64,000 bases of DNA from Candidatus Dojkabacteria bacterium (GTDB lineage Bacteria; Patescibacteria; Dojkabacteria; SC72): NCBI GenBank assembly GCA_023229785.1, contig JALNYV010000003.1:30406-94405 (forward strand), read 5' to 3'. Shown here in pieces: positions 27,810 to 38,032 of the stretch (within the stretch, counting starts at the first letter, position 1; the number at the start of each line of letters is the position of its first letter). The notes under the pieces are model-generated. The model was not told where the DNA came from. It worked only from the letters and a program-made list of their open reading frames with translations, and made no database searches. The translations under genes and the position numbers were made by a program.

Positions 27810-29258
27810 TTAAACAACAACCCTGTTCTTTGATGTGGAAATATCAAAGAAAGACATGGATACATCACCAAAAATTGATTTTAATGACTCCCACTTTCTA
27901 TTTATTCTTACTTGTATATCTTTATCTTTATCATATCCTAAGTTTGAAGCTTGGTAAGCATTAAACTTAGCTAATTCAATGTCACAATTCTCCAACGCAA
28001 TATCAGAAAAATATTCGTAAACTAATGATGTATTCTTAGGTTGCTTGGCCATAAAAGTATTTATCTCGTCGTTCATTTCTTTATTTTTGCCAAGCATACG
28101 TAATGTATGCGCATACTTTATGAACACATCCCTAAATGTTGGCTCCTCTTTATACGCCTTCAAAAAATACTCACTCGCAGTGGCTATGTCCCCTTGAATT
28201 GCCTTCACAACCCCTAAATTATATAGAACTATAAAAGAAGAGTTTAAGTGGTTCAATATCAAGTTAGTATTGTCTTTCTCAACATCATATCTGCTTTTAA
28301 TAAACAGATATCTTTTATACCAAAACTCTGCTTGCTCAAAATTCTTTAACTCAAGTTGTGTGTTGCCCATACTCATAAGAGAGTCAAGATGGTCTGGCTT
28401 CACGTCAATCGTATCTTTTATATGTGGCACAGCCTCTTCAAATCGCCTTTGCGCCATTAATGCAGTAGCGAGTTGGTCTTTGGCCATGATGAAAGCGTGG
28501 AGATACCTTTCTTCATTATTCTTTAACTTAGGCACTATTATCCGAAGAACTTCATTAGCATGCTTTTCCGTACCAACAAAATCAGCCTTAGCTCTTAGAA
28601 GTTGGGCTAGATTAAGGTGGGCAAAAAAGTTGTCATTATCAATTCTAATTTGCTCACGCAGTAACTCCTCAGAACGCTGATGCTTCTTTTCCATCTCCTC
28701 TTTTGACAACGCATAACCATAATGAATAACAGATATCTTAGGCCGTATAACGGGTATCTTTTTATCAATGATTAATTGGTTGTGCACAGTACTTTCAAAA
28801 ACTGGATTTGTTTTTTTGCCGTCTATCTTCCAAGGGAACATTCTTGGATAAAACAAAGAGGCCAACATCCCTTCTTGGTCAAGAGTATTGTATATGTTGC
28901 ATAAAACTACATAATCGGTGCTATCATTCAGTATTCTCTTAACATCAGGAATGGAGTCTTCAGAAATAACCTCATCCATATCAACATAGATACAGTAGTC
29001 AACCCAATCAGGCACGTACTCCAACCCCTGATTTCTTGCTTTGGAAAAATTCTTTTCCCAAGGATACTTAACAAGTATTAACTTGTCCTCCGGGATAAAC
29101 TTCCTAAAACTGGCCTCAGTATTATCACCATACTGTGTTAAGTTAATAACAAACAAATCGGCAATAGGTAAAAGTGACTTTGCCCATTGCTCCACCCATT
29201 TTTCCTCATCTCCACTAATAGCTATAACAGCTAATTTCTTCTTAGTATCTACTGGCAT
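27810..29258 (-). CDS. family 2 glycosyltransferase with C-terminal TPR repeats
   Basis: This is a 482-residue protein. Residues about 9-200 form a GT2 (GT-A fold) domain: LAVIAISGDEEKWVEQWAKS at the nucleotide-binding start, FSKARNQGLEYV, and the metal-binding DMDE (93-96). From about residue 200 there are repeated 34-residue helical units with TPR marks (AHLNLAQLLRAKADF, LMSMGNTQLELKNFEQAE, YNLGVVKAIQGDIATASEYFLKAY). GT2-TPR proteins usually glycosylate proteins or peptides, with the TPR part holding the acceptor. It lies in the late operon between endolysin and protease, so a virion protein is a plausible target. The start has AAAGG upstream. Sugar donor unknown. Confidence 0.8.
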   Translation of the reverse strand: MPVDTKKKLAVIAISGDEEKWVEQWAKSLLPIADLFVINLTQYGDNTEASFRKFIPEDKLILVKYPWEKNFSKARNQGLEYVPDWVDYCIYVDMDEVISEDSIPDVKRILNDSTDYVVLCNIYNTLDQEGMLASLFYPRMFPWKIDGKKTNPVFESTVHNQLIIDKKIPVIRPKISVIHYGYALSKEEMEKKHQRSEELLREQIRIDNDNFFAHLNLAQLLRAKADFVGTEKHANEVLRIIVPKLKNNEERYLHAFIMAKDQLATALMAQRRFEEAVPHIKDTIDVKPDHLDSLMSMGNTQLELKNFEQAEFWYKRYLFIKSRYDVEKDNTNLILNHLNSSFIVLYNLGVVKAIQGDIATASEYFLKAYKEEPTFRDVFIKYAHTLRMLGKNKEMNDEINTFMAKQPKNTSLVYEYFSDIALENCDIELAKFNAYQASNLGYDKDKDIQVRINRKWESLKSIFGDVSMSFFDISTSKNRVVV

Positions 29259-29260
29259 CT

Positions 29261-29644
29261 TTAACCTTTCATCTTAAGTTGGTAATGGGGTAAATCTGGT
29301 TTCTTCCAACTGCCACCCCATGTTATTACGTCTAAATTTAACTGTCTCGCAACCACTATCAATGCTCCTGATAACTGACAAAATAATTCTTCTTTTTCCC
29401 AAGGGATAGCACCATTTACATACGGTGCCAAATCAAACGCCCTAGATGGGTACACATTGTGCAAACTGTGTGGAAACTTTAAATCTGATGTTCCATTCTT
29501 ATAACACTCGTTCTGCTCTGCCTCACCACGATACCCAGAGGTAACGGTAAAGTCATAATACTTTACTAGCTCATTCGCAACAACCTGTAATGTTGGGGAA
29601 CAAGTTAATAATTTATTCTTTGAATTTGTGCTAAAAACTGGCAT
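29261..29644 (-). CDS. endolysin, peptidase M15 (VanY / L-Ala-D-Glu type)
   Basis: This 127-residue protein has the M15 zinc peptidase pattern. The TSGYRGEAEQNECY segment is followed by H62 in HSLHN, D71 in AFDLAPY and H120 in LPHYQLK as the zinc ligands. Length matches compact phage endolysins such as that of T5. It would cleave peptide cross-links of peptidoglycan and release progeny. It has no signal peptide, so it needs a holin; candidates are at 39868-40227 and 58321-58638. The gene overlaps the upstream gene by 14 bases. Confidence 0.82.
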   Translation of the reverse strand: MPVFSTNSKNKLLTCSPTLQVVANELVKYYDFTVTSGYRGEAEQNECYKNGTSDLKFPHSLHNVYPSRAFDLAPYVNGAIPWEKEELFCQLSGALIVVARQLNLDVITWGGSWKKPDLPHYQLKMKG

Positions 29645-30002
29645 CTTTGTTAACTATAAATGTTTGCTTATGGTCAAATCTCTTTTTAAATTCATTCAGA
29701 CTCACATCTGCTTTTTCTACTTCACCATTTAAGTGCACACAAAACATGATACCTTTTCTACTTTTGCTGTCAAACCCAGCGATGGTTCTTGAGTCCCACT
29801 TAAACACAACACTTTGGCCTACATTCAAAATACCCCCATCAGTAAAAAAGTAGACATCAAACCCCTCAAGCACATAATCCTTTCCATCAAAAGGATTGTA
29901 TACACTAAGAGATGATATATCTTTATCTCTGGGAATGTTTCTCCACGCCACCTCATTAGAGGTTACTACTTTTCCATCAATGTATGTTACTACTAATTGC
30001 AT
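29631..30002 (-). CDS. hypothetical protein
   Basis: This is a 123-residue protein starting MQLVVTYIDGKVV. It is predicted to be beta-rich with a charged C-terminal helix (SLNEFKKRFDHKQTF). I recognise no family. It overlaps the endolysin gene and follows two small structural candidates, so it may be a virion or assembly component. Confidence 0.4.
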   Translation of the reverse strand: MQLVVTYIDGKVVTSNEVAWRNIPRDKDISSLSVYNPFDGKDYVLEGFDVYFFTDGGILNVGQSVVFKWDSRTIAGFDSKSRKGIMFCVHLNGEVEKADVSLNEFKKRFDHKQTFIVNKDASF

Positions 30003-30005
30003 TAA

Positions 30006-30665
30006 TTAAGTCTCTGTAACCCAAGCTGTTTCTGTATTTTCCAAAGAAGCCACTGTAATTAGTGGTATGTTTGCTAATATACTTGTGTGTGTTGCGGCTG
30101 CTGAACCAAACCTGATACCAACACTGCCGTCTGTTATAGTACCCCAAACCGGAACACCATTTGTACCCCCCTCATGTTTATTGTTAGCATAAAAATTAAC
30201 AACAGGGATGGTACTGGTAAAGGTATACCTGCATACGATGTTATGCAATTTAGTCATTGTTGGATTTACGTCACATGGGACACGAAGTAATGCATTCCAC
30301 GTTATGCTAGCATTTGCAACCATTGAAGCAATGCTGTATCTAGGTGTCAGATAAGAAGCATCACCACACATCATACAAGTTGCCACACCGGCAGCATAGG
30401 TTGCCTCCGCATACCAGCTTGAAGAGCTCGGACCAACCCTTGCCGTATCAATAAAATACAACATTGGCCTGTTGTTATTAGCAGCCGAGCCTTGAAATAT
30501 CCTAAATGTAGTGGCAACGGTAGTATCACTATTAGGATAATCCGCATTATTATCATACGCCCTCAATTGAGGAAGACTTGATAAACGCTCACTAAATTTA
30601 ACTTTAAACACATTTTTGTCAGTGGATACACAAGCACCATTGACTTTAAATGGATACGTTGCCAT
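30006..30665 (-). CDS. putative virion protein, paralogue of the 39073-39738 product
   Basis: This 219-residue protein shares several blocks with the product of 39073-39738: NVFKVKFSERLSS against NVFKVDFNHPLSS, YDNNADYP against YDNNAIFP, VPVWGTITDGSVGI against APVWATIPSGSMGI, and LANIP near the C-terminus. The two flank the giant 14-mer repeat protein, so all three probably belong to one structure, such as head or tail appendages. The protein is rich in Thr, Ser, Ala and strand-forming residues. No known family was recognised. Confidence 0.55.
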   Translation of the reverse strand: MATYPFKVNGACVSTDKNVFKVKFSERLSSLPQLRAYDNNADYPNSDTTVATTFRIFQGSAANNNRPMLYFIDTARVGPSSSSWYAEATYAAGVATCMMCGDASYLTPRYSIASMVANASITWNALLRVPCDVNPTMTKLHNIVCRYTFTSTIPVVNFYANNKHEGGTNGVPVWGTITDGSVGIRFGSAAATHTSILANIPLITVASLENTETAWVTET

Positions 30666-30677
30666 TTTCTACTCCTA

Positions 30678-31076
30678 TTACAAAGAATAATCTACTTTTT
30701 TAACATAAAAAAGAATTTCGTCACTACATTGTTTGCCTGCCCATTGCCATGTCAACAACGTCTTGTGCATCTCTATTTCCTTAGAACTCAACATAGCATT
30801 ATCAGCTTTTTGCATTTCCCAAATAACTGTACCAGCAGTTAACACTTGAAAATTCATAGAGCCACTACCACCAGCATATACCACTTGGTTATATCTGCTA
30901 GCAATTGTAGCCAAATGAAATTTATCTGATACTCCAATATCGTTGTTATAATAATAATGGGTAACATACAATGTGCCTAACGTAGCTTTGTTTATAGCTA
31001 CTTGATTTTCATCTTCCAAACAAAATGTTACCCTACAACAATTATTCTGTTTAACCTTATATATTTGACTTGGCAC
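30678..31076 (-). CDS. small putative virion protein
   Basis: This 132-residue protein uses a GTG start that overlaps the TAG of the giant repeat protein by one base (TAGTG), implying coupled translation. It is strand-rich (ATLGTLYVTHYYYNND, GSGSMNFQVLTAGTVIWEM) and resembles small phage decoration or fibre-assembly proteins only in general character. The family is not recognised. Confidence 0.45.
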   Translation of the reverse strand: MPSQIYKVKQNNCCRVTFCLEDENQVAINKATLGTLYVTHYYYNNDIGVSDKFHLATIASRYNQVVYAGGSGSMNFQVLTAGTVIWEMQKADNAMLSSKEIEMHKTLLTWQWAGKQCSDEILFYVKKVDYSL

Positions 31077-34000
31077 TATATTATCTCCAATCCCGGTATG
31101 CTACCACTATTGATACTCAAATTTGATATTGTTGACTTTTTAACAATAAAGTTGTCAGCAAGGATTAACTCTGGTAGATACAACTTCAACAAAATCACAT
31201 ATTCTACTATATTTGTAGTTTTGTCTTTAAAGAACTCAATAAACTCTGACAACCTTTTCATCAGCAGTTCCTCTGCTATAAAGGATACATACCCAGAAAA
31301 AGATGAGATTGAATCTTTAGAAAATGCCGTGGTTTCTGTAGTCCTATAAAGGTTGGTAGACAGTAGGGTAACAAATTGAGAATATTTTGAAAATTTGTTT
31401 GCCACAAAATTTGCTGCCTCGTCCACAGCACCAAAAGAGGACTTTTCCATAAAAATATCACCAACAACCCGCCCTGTTGAGGTAGCTACAAGTGTAACCA
31501 CAGAATTAATAGCCGCCCTGTTTGTTGCCACAAAGGATACAAAACCAACTATATCAGCTTGAGAACCTTTCCTAAATAAAATCTGTTCTGTAATCTTCTC
31601 AACAGACCCCCTGCTCAAATCTAAGGTTTGTGAAAATCCTTCCAAAATAGCACGCTGTAGCATAACAAGAGAGACAAATCTAGTCTGCTTTTGTTTGTTT
31701 AGGTCAAATTTCTCAACAATGTAGCCCTGCTCCTCTTTACTAAGCCCAACTACTTCTGAAACACTTGCTTCTTTGTACCTATTAAACGACACCTCAGCTA
31801 CAATTGCGTCAGTAACTTCCTTGTTAAGCCCACATTTTTCTGCTATAGTATAAATCTGCTCCTTACTGAAAAACATAAGCTCCACTATTCTGGCTAAACT
31901 TACAGTTTCAGCTAAAAAGTTGACAGATTGCGCTATACTCTTTATCTTTGTTGACATAAACAAAATATCCTCGGCAAAACGTTGCATCTCATTTTTAACG
32001 TAATCAACGAGTTGTGCATATCTATTATCTGTATTTTCAGCTTGTAATTGTATAGTTTCAACCACTTTTTTGTAAAAATCTTTTATAAACAACGAGTCTT
32101 CAGAGAACATCCCTATTCGTACCGCCGAAAAGTCAATAAATTGGGCAATCTTTAAGTCTGCCAATAACTTATCAAACTCCACCACCTCTGATATATGTCT
32201 GGTACTATCCTTCTCAGATAACAGTGTTTGTACCATACCAACAAGTTTTACAGCCAACATGCTGACTGTTTCTGTTAGCCTCTCCTCCCGCTCCGCTTCA
32301 TAATCAACTGTCTCAGGTATGTATTTTAAATAAACATCGGCAAATCTGACTATATTGGAAATTTGACTGATAAACTCTTTATCAACCCTCAAAATATTGG
32401 AAACCTGCTTAGTCAAAAACTTACTTAATATAACATAGTTGGAAACTCTTGCATAAACAATATCTTCAAGAATAACTTTGTTTGCAATTTCAGTTGATAG
32501 CCCTTTATCGTTGGTCAGTTTCATTGCTAATCTAAAAACACTATTTTTGTCAGCAAGAATCAGGTTGGCCACTTCTTGTTTACTTATCTTATCCAAAACC
32601 AACTTATTCACAACCCTAACAACTATTCCCTTATCAAAAGATATCCTGTTAGCTAAACTTTCTACTAGTTTTTTATCCCCATAAAATTCATTTGAAACTT
32701 TGGCTGAAACTTCTTTATCCAAGTTCAAATATGTAGCAATCCGTCTCTTCTCTGTTTGTTCAATATTTACTTTATTGTTTATTCTTTCTACTAATTCTTT
32801 ATCTCCAACAATAATAGAGGCTACCTTTTCAACAAACTCCTTATCCCCCAGAAGTCGGCTGGCTATCATACTCTTTACAATCTTATCCCCATTAATTATA
32901 TTTGATATCTCTTCCACCACTTCCTTATCCGTAGACAGATGGGAAGCAATTCTATTTACTAACTCTTTATCACCAGATAGGTCATTTGCGATTCTTCTAG
33001 ATACCTGTTTATCTGTGTCAACAAAACAACAAATCCTTACAGCCTCTTCTTTATTTATTCTTAATCTATTTGATAATCTAGCCACAACCTCTTTATCACC
33101 AAGTAGTATGTTGGACATCTCTTGGAATACTTTTTTCTCCATCTTCAATTTACTTGCTACTCTTCTCGTGCCAACTCGCATAACATTCATATAGTGAGCA
33201 ACACGAGAACTTAAGTGCTTATCAACACTTAATATCTGTGCTAAAGTATCCTTTGATGTCCTCTCTACAGTCATTGCATTCGCAATGCGCCGGGAGGCAC
33301 TATATTCACCTATAACCAATTGTGCTATATTTTGAGCAGATGTTTTTTCCCCAATAACTTCTCCAGCAACCCTACTACCTCTTATATATGCGGGAGAGAC
33401 TAAGTTTGATACTTGTACCTGCCCTAATAAATCTGAATACTCAAATAAAGTAGCCTCTGGGGTAGGGGGTAGAGGAATCCAATCCTTAATCAAAATATGG
33501 TCAAGAAATTGTGTTTTGCTATTTCCAAATTTGAATGTTGCGAAAGAATAGCCACCTTTCCATGTTGTTCCCGGAACTGCAATTGCTAAATCCCCATCAA
33601 CTGTAACCCTAATTTGAGTACCAAATACACAATTCCAATAATGATACTGACTTGAATTTAGGGGTACTAAATTTGTATAAAGCCACTCATTACTGTCACC
33701 AAACCTATAGTATGCATTCTCCCCCCCATAAATTTCAAAAGTTCTATTTCCCTCAGTTATTAAATAATCCACATATATAGCTTGGTTTGCTGTTCCTGAT
33801 GCATAATTAATTTTGTCAATATACACCCCAGAGTACTCATTCATAATAGAAGCGTATATGTTATCAATATATAAGTATACTGTGGCTACCCCGTAAATTG
33901 GCCAACTGGCTAAAACCTGTAACTTTAACACAGTTGTAGCGGTTGATTTATAATCTATATAAAACTTAGTAAAGGCTGTTTTAGAAAGTAGCGATTCATC

Positions 34001-37000
34001 AATGTATGTGTTATCCAATGCGGTGTTACTTGTGTTTAAAAGAGAAAATGTTACTCTACTATTAGTATTTTTACTTCTTTTTAAACTTACAAAATATCTT
34101 ATATCTATACCCGTAGGTACAGAAAAAGTATCAGTACGCACCTTACAAAGTTGAGAATAACCCCCCATATGATATATGCAATCCAGTTTCAATGAATGGT
34201 CTCCCCAAACAGCTACAGCATCATCAACAAAAGTAGGAGAACCTACTGTGCATAAAGCATACCAACCATCAGTTACCATTCCCGCCCAATTTCGTTCCAA
34301 TGTTCCATCTGAAACTATGGGGTTGTAAGAAGATGCGTCAAATGTTGGTAGAATAAATTTCAATATATTAGGAATATCACTTCCAATTTCATAACCACAT
34401 CTAAATGTTGCCTCTGTCCAGCCACCATTACTTATATCTAAATGCATAGAACTACTAGCTAGGTCTAAAACAGCACTTGAATGCCTTTCTACAATTAACC
34501 TCTGGTCTGTATTTAACTTTGACAGAGAACCATAAACATAAAAATTAAACATTAAACTTGGTATTGCTGTAGGGAAAGAAGAAGAGCCACCCTTAACTGA
34601 GCAAGTTTTATTGTAATTGTTAAGAAACAAAGACTTAGAGCCACTATATTTAAACACAGAACTAATAGTAGGAGTGCCTTTAACTGTTGTCCAATGGGCA
34701 GATAACGGAGATACTTCAAAATTACCATTAGCTACTGTTGGTAACACCCAATAAGTCGGGCAACCTATTTTTAACCAAAAAACAGTAGTAGAAGTAGAAG
34801 TATAATTTATAAAAAAATTACTCCAGCCAACATCGGGAACATTAAAACTAAATGTGCCATGAGCAAGTTTATTATTAGATGTGTCATAAAGTTGCATATA
34901 AAAATGCCCAATGTCCCTTTTAACAAGCCATGTATAGTAATTTATAGACGGACAAAGAAATATGTTATACCGAATTGGTACATCAGTAACCATACTAAAT
35001 GTTGCAGAGGTTGCCCACGATTGAGCTGCTTGCATCAGACTAAATCTGTACGCACCTAGTCCATCTCTACAACCGTATAGATAATCTTCCATACTTATTT
35101 GATAGACATTACCAGATATCGCACTCCAATAATCAGGGTCAAAGAATGCCCCTTCTTCAAAACTATAATTTTTTACCGTTGGTACTGCAGTGGCATCATC
35201 TAAGTTAAGTTTTAAATAAATATCATTCGCCCCATTACCCCATTGAGCAAATTCCATCTCAAAATAGTTTCCAACTAACGTTGAAAGGGTAGGTATAGTT
35301 CTCTTTATACGCCCACCCCCATCAATCCAGAGACTCTTATCCCCAGACCACACTTTATTTGTATGTGGTTGGGGTGAAACAGTAGTACCAAAAGTAGTTC
35401 GCACACTAACTACCCCATAATCACTTGAGTCCCACCCATCCTCATCTGGGGCAGTATAAACAGGATATAGTTCAAAACCTTCAAAAAATCTATAGACATT
35501 GTTAGGGTCTGATGGGGGGGTGGCAGAAGCAAAATAATTACCATAATATAACCAATACTTATCTTTATAACTATCTCCACCCCTAATATCAGTAGTAGCA
35601 ATAGTTGATTGCATCGCAAACTGCATTTCTGTTTGGTTGTAATTCCAAAAATTCTTAGCAATTCTGTCTATTTGATGCGTTCCAAACACAACTCTGACAT
35701 CATCACCAGTAACTAAAAATGTAGTGCCGGGAGATGTTCCGTCCCAATAATCAACATTATAGCCGCGTGTAAAAGCTAACTCAGGGGTATTGTAGCAGGA
35801 GGGAACACAACTAATCATTGGTATACCATACCCAGAATTTCTAGTCAAATACTTGAAGGACCAATTTTCACCATAGTTATACGTTCTAAAGACACCTAGC
35901 TCACCCGCAAAATAACTATCCCCCTCTTGTTTAAATATAGCAAATATGTCTATTATTGTGTTCTCATAGTTTTCACTTCTATATATTTGCAACCCACCTG
36001 CGTGCCTATGCTTCCAAGGTTTAACCCCTACTTCATTAAACATACTAAACGTTGCCCAAACAGAACCGGGTTGAGATATAGCCACCATTTGGTCGCATGG
36101 AAGATTAATAAAGTTATTCCCCGGTTGTGTTGCTGCTAATTTAGCAATACAAAATATAATTGTGCCGTTGTCTGTGACACGGAGACCAGCACCATTATCA
36201 GTGTAATAAGGACCGGTTGTTGCAATTGGAGAATTTGTCATATATGGGGCGTTAAAAATAAGATTTGTCTTATCATAAGTAATATTATGAGTAGACATCC
36301 CCTCTGTTGTTGTCCCCGCAATACTTCCGTCTAAATTTTTCCAAGTAATTTTATCATCCGAATAATAACAACCAATTCCCCTATGGTAGTTACCATAAGT
36401 ATCCCCTAGTAATTCCGTAAAAGTAATAACCATATAATATCTGCCACTTTTGTCAGTACATACACCACCACAATATACACCTCTTTTTGGAACATATATA
36501 GAACCAAAATAAGCAGCTACATGCTGCCTTTCTCCCCATGTAACACCCCCATCATCAGATTCTTGAAAACACTCACAGTAATTTATGCTTCCATCTTCTG
36601 CTGGCGCGTCATCCCCAGCAACATATTCATACCGATAAAAAACAGTAAGATTGTCAGAGGAGTCTATTAATATTCTTGGATATGTCCCATCATCAACACT
36701 GGTTCTTTGCGTGAAGGATGTTATATCATAAGTTGCATCTGATACATACACATATTGGGGGGAGTTATGCCCACTGTTGACAATATATATATACCCCTCA
36801 GAATCCATATTCATAGAAGGATAATAATGGGAATCCCAATCCGGTAAATCGCATATACTAGTTTGTGGCCCAAATGTTCCAGTAGTGTGGTTATAATAAC
36901 TAATATAAGCCTTAGCATCTTCTTGAGTACGCCAACATATATAGGTTTTGTCACCTCTTCTCATTATACCGTTCTGGGCAGAAGGGCCTATGGCTTCATT

Positions 37001-38029
37001 AGCATGTCCATTTGTAGCTAAAGTTTTAATATTTCCACTATTAAACACAAAACCAACAGTATAACCCGGACATAAAGTTCCATGTGGAGTAGGAAAAACA
37101 ATCTCAGCCCTTCTCGTCCACGCACTGTTCCACCAATCGTCCGGGGCAGTGCTAGCTACATATCTAAACGTGCCAACAGCAGACCAACTACCTTCGTTAT
37201 CATTGGCATCCCAAAACTTACCCTTGACATAATAAACAGTATCCAGAGAAAGTGGAGTAGAGGACGCATATGCTATAGTAACAAATGCGCCAGAAGCTGA
37301 GGTTAAAGAAGCAACAACAGATTTATTTGTAGCCCAACAAACATTCGTTATTTCCCCACCACTATACCCAGAACCAACAACAACCCCCATTTTGCTTGTC
37401 TCATCATAATCTCCATAAGAAGCTGAGGTAGAATCTTCATATTTAAATCCAAGAATTGGTGTACCATCAGAAGTATCAACAATACCATCAAATAATTGCA
37501 ACCCACTAACAGTTATTGAAGCTGGAGCACTTGGTGCTGTGTCATCATAGTAAATGTTAAAGTACATCCCTATTTCTGACACATATGCTTTTCCAACATT
37601 GGTATGTTTTCTAGCCCTGATTGGTATACCTACTAATCTATTAATTGAACCATACCTGTCAGATGCCACTGACAACGCTTGGGTATATGTTGTAAATGTG
37701 GTCGTTAACACGGCTGTCCCAGCAGAGGGCTCTGACCAAGTACTCCCATCCCTTAGTATAACACCCATAGACATCTGAAACACAGCAGCCGCTTGTTTTC
37801 TTCCTCGAAAATACAAAGTAAGCCCATCATACCCACAACTCTTAGGCCATGTATTGCATATTGTAGCAGAAAGATAGCAAGAAAAAGAAGAAACTGCACT
37901 TACATTATCAATAATATATGAAGTATCATTAGGGGTCGAATAAGGAGCATTTAACTTACTCCATAAAGGTGTGGTAGTCCATACCCTAGTATTCCAATCA
38001 GAAACAGGGTACATATATGCAACAGCCAT
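31076..38029 (-). CDS. giant modular surface protein: BNR-like propeller plus 14-residue repeat array
   Basis: This 2,317-residue protein is the largest in the window. Residues 1-290 are beta-sandwich. Residue 296 onward has a DUF2341-like start (DDWWNSAWTRRAEI). About 330-790 resembles a BNR/sialidase-type propeller (YPSMNMDSEGYIYIV, YPRILIDSSDNLTVFYR, ESDDGGVTWGERQ). About 810-1,500 holds jelly-roll, carbohydrate-binding-like segments (NYSFEEGAFFDPDYW). From about 1,530 to 2,300 there are some 45 tandem 14-residue repeats. It may be a glycan-binding or glycan-cleaving appendage with a long stalk. It is flanked by two paralogous small virion candidates. Catalytic residues were not identified, so enzyme activity is uncertain. 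Confidence 0.6.
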   Translation of the reverse strand: MAVAYMYPVSDWNTRVWTTTPLWSKLNAPYSTPNDTSYIIDNVSAVSSFSCYLSATICNTWPKSCGYDGLTLYFRGRKQAAAVFQMSMGVILRDGSTWSEPSAGTAVLTTTFTTYTQALSVASDRYGSINRLVGIPIRARKHTNVGKAYVSEIGMYFNIYYDDTAPSAPASITVSGLQLFDGIVDTSDGTPILGFKYEDSTSASYGDYDETSKMGVVVGSGYSGGEITNVCWATNKSVVASLTSASGAFVTIAYASSTPLSLDTVYYVKGKFWDANDNEGSWSAVGTFRYVASTAPDDWWNSAWTRRAEIVFPTPHGTLCPGYTVGFVFNSGNIKTLATNGHANEAIGPSAQNGIMRRGDKTYICWRTQEDAKAYISYYNHTTGTFGPQTSICDLPDWDSHYYPSMNMDSEGYIYIVNSGHNSPQYVYVSDATYDITSFTQRTSVDDGTYPRILIDSSDNLTVFYRYEYVAGDDAPAEDGSINYCECFQESDDGGVTWGERQHVAAYFGSIYVPKRGVYCGGVCTDKSGRYYMVITFTELLGDTYGNYHRGIGCYYSDDKITWKNLDGSIAGTTTEGMSTHNITYDKTNLIFNAPYMTNSPIATTGPYYTDNGAGLRVTDNGTIIFCIAKLAATQPGNNFINLPCDQMVAISQPGSVWATFSMFNEVGVKPWKHRHAGGLQIYRSENYENTIIDIFAIFKQEGDSYFAGELGVFRTYNYGENWSFKYLTRNSGYGIPMISCVPSCYNTPELAFTRGYNVDYWDGTSPGTTFLVTGDDVRVVFGTHQIDRIAKNFWNYNQTEMQFAMQSTIATTDIRGGDSYKDKYWLYYGNYFASATPPSDPNNVYRFFEGFELYPVYTAPDEDGWDSSDYGVVSVRTTFGTTVSPQPHTNKVWSGDKSLWIDGGGRIKRTIPTLSTLVGNYFEMEFAQWGNGANDIYLKLNLDDATAVPTVKNYSFEEGAFFDPDYWSAISGNVYQISMEDYLYGCRDGLGAYRFSLMQAAQSWATSATFSMVTDVPIRYNIFLCPSINYYTWLVKRDIGHFYMQLYDTSNNKLAHGTFSFNVPDVGWSNFFINYTSTSTTVFWLKIGCPTYWVLPTVANGNFEVSPLSAHWTTVKGTPTISSVFKYSGSKSLFLNNYNKTCSVKGGSSSFPTAIPSLMFNFYVYGSLSKLNTDQRLIVERHSSAVLDLASSSMHLDISNGGWTEATFRCGYEIGSDIPNILKFILPTFDASSYNPIVSDGTLERNWAGMVTDGWYALCTVGSPTFVDDAVAVWGDHSLKLDCIYHMGGYSQLCKVRTDTFSVPTGIDIRYFVSLKRSKNTNSRVTFSLLNTSNTALDNTYIDESLLSKTAFTKFYIDYKSTATTVLKLQVLASWPIYGVATVYLYIDNIYASIMNEYSGVYIDKINYASGTANQAIYVDYLITEGNRTFEIYGGENAYYRFGDSNEWLYTNLVPLNSSQYHYWNCVFGTQIRVTVDGDLAIAVPGTTWKGGYSFATFKFGNSKTQFLDHILIKDWIPLPPTPEATLFEYSDLLGQVQVSNLVSPAYIRGSRVAGEVIGEKTSAQNIAQLVIGEYSASRRIANAMTVERTSKDTLAQILSVDKHLSSRVAHYMNVMRVGTRRVASKLKMEKKVFQEMSNILLGDKEVVARLSNRLRINKEEAVRICCFVDTDKQVSRRIANDLSGDKELVNRIASHLSTDKEVVEEISNIINGDKIVKSMIASRLLGDKEFVEKVASIIVGDKELVERINNKVNIEQTEKRRIATYLNLDKEVSAKVSNEFYGDKKLVESLANRISFDKGIVVRVVNKLVLDKISKQEVANLILADKNSVFRLAMKLTNDKGLSTEIANKVILEDIVYARVSNYVILSKFLTKQVSNILRVDKEFISQISNIVRFADVYLKYIPETVDYEAEREERLTETVSMLAVKLVGMVQTLLSEKDSTRHISEVVEFDKLLADLKIAQFIDFSAVRIGMFSEDSLFIKDFYKKVVETIQLQAENTDNRYAQLVDYVKNEMQRFAEDILFMSTKIKSIAQSVNFLAETVSLARIVELMFFSKEQIYTIAEKCGLNKEVTDAIVAEVSFNRYKEASVSEVVGLSKEEQGYIVEKFDLNKQKQTRFVSLVMLQRAILEGFSQTLDLSRGSVEKITEQILFRKGSQADIVGFVSFVATNRAAINSVVTLVATSTGRVVGDIFMEKSSFGAVDEAANFVANKFSKYSQFVTLLSTNLYRTTETTAFSKDSISSFSGYVSFIAEELLMKRLSEFIEFFKDKTTNIVEYVILLKLYLPELILADNFIVKKSTISNLSINSGSIPGLEII
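31150..33440 (-). repeat. array of about 45 tandem 14-residue (42-bp) repeats
   Basis: From residue about 1,530 the protein falls into register every 14 residues. Examples are DKELVNRIASHLST, DKEVVEEISNIING, DKEFVEKVASIIVG, DKKLVESLANRISF and, further on, SKEEQGYIVEKFDL and SRGSVEKITEQILF. The consensus is (D/S)-K-x-x-x-x-x-(I/V)-(A/S)-x-x-(L/V/I)-x-(F/L/G). About 26 units run without interruption; after a break near 32,330 the array continues with more varied units almost to the C-terminus. DNA identity between units is low, so the array is old and kept by selection on protein. Confidence 0.9.
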
Positions 38030-38032
38030 GTA

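Noticed and set aside
31150..33440. Plus-strand open frames in the 14-mer repeat region (for example 32700-33194)
   Set aside because: They mirror the repeat register of the minus-strand protein and have no start context.
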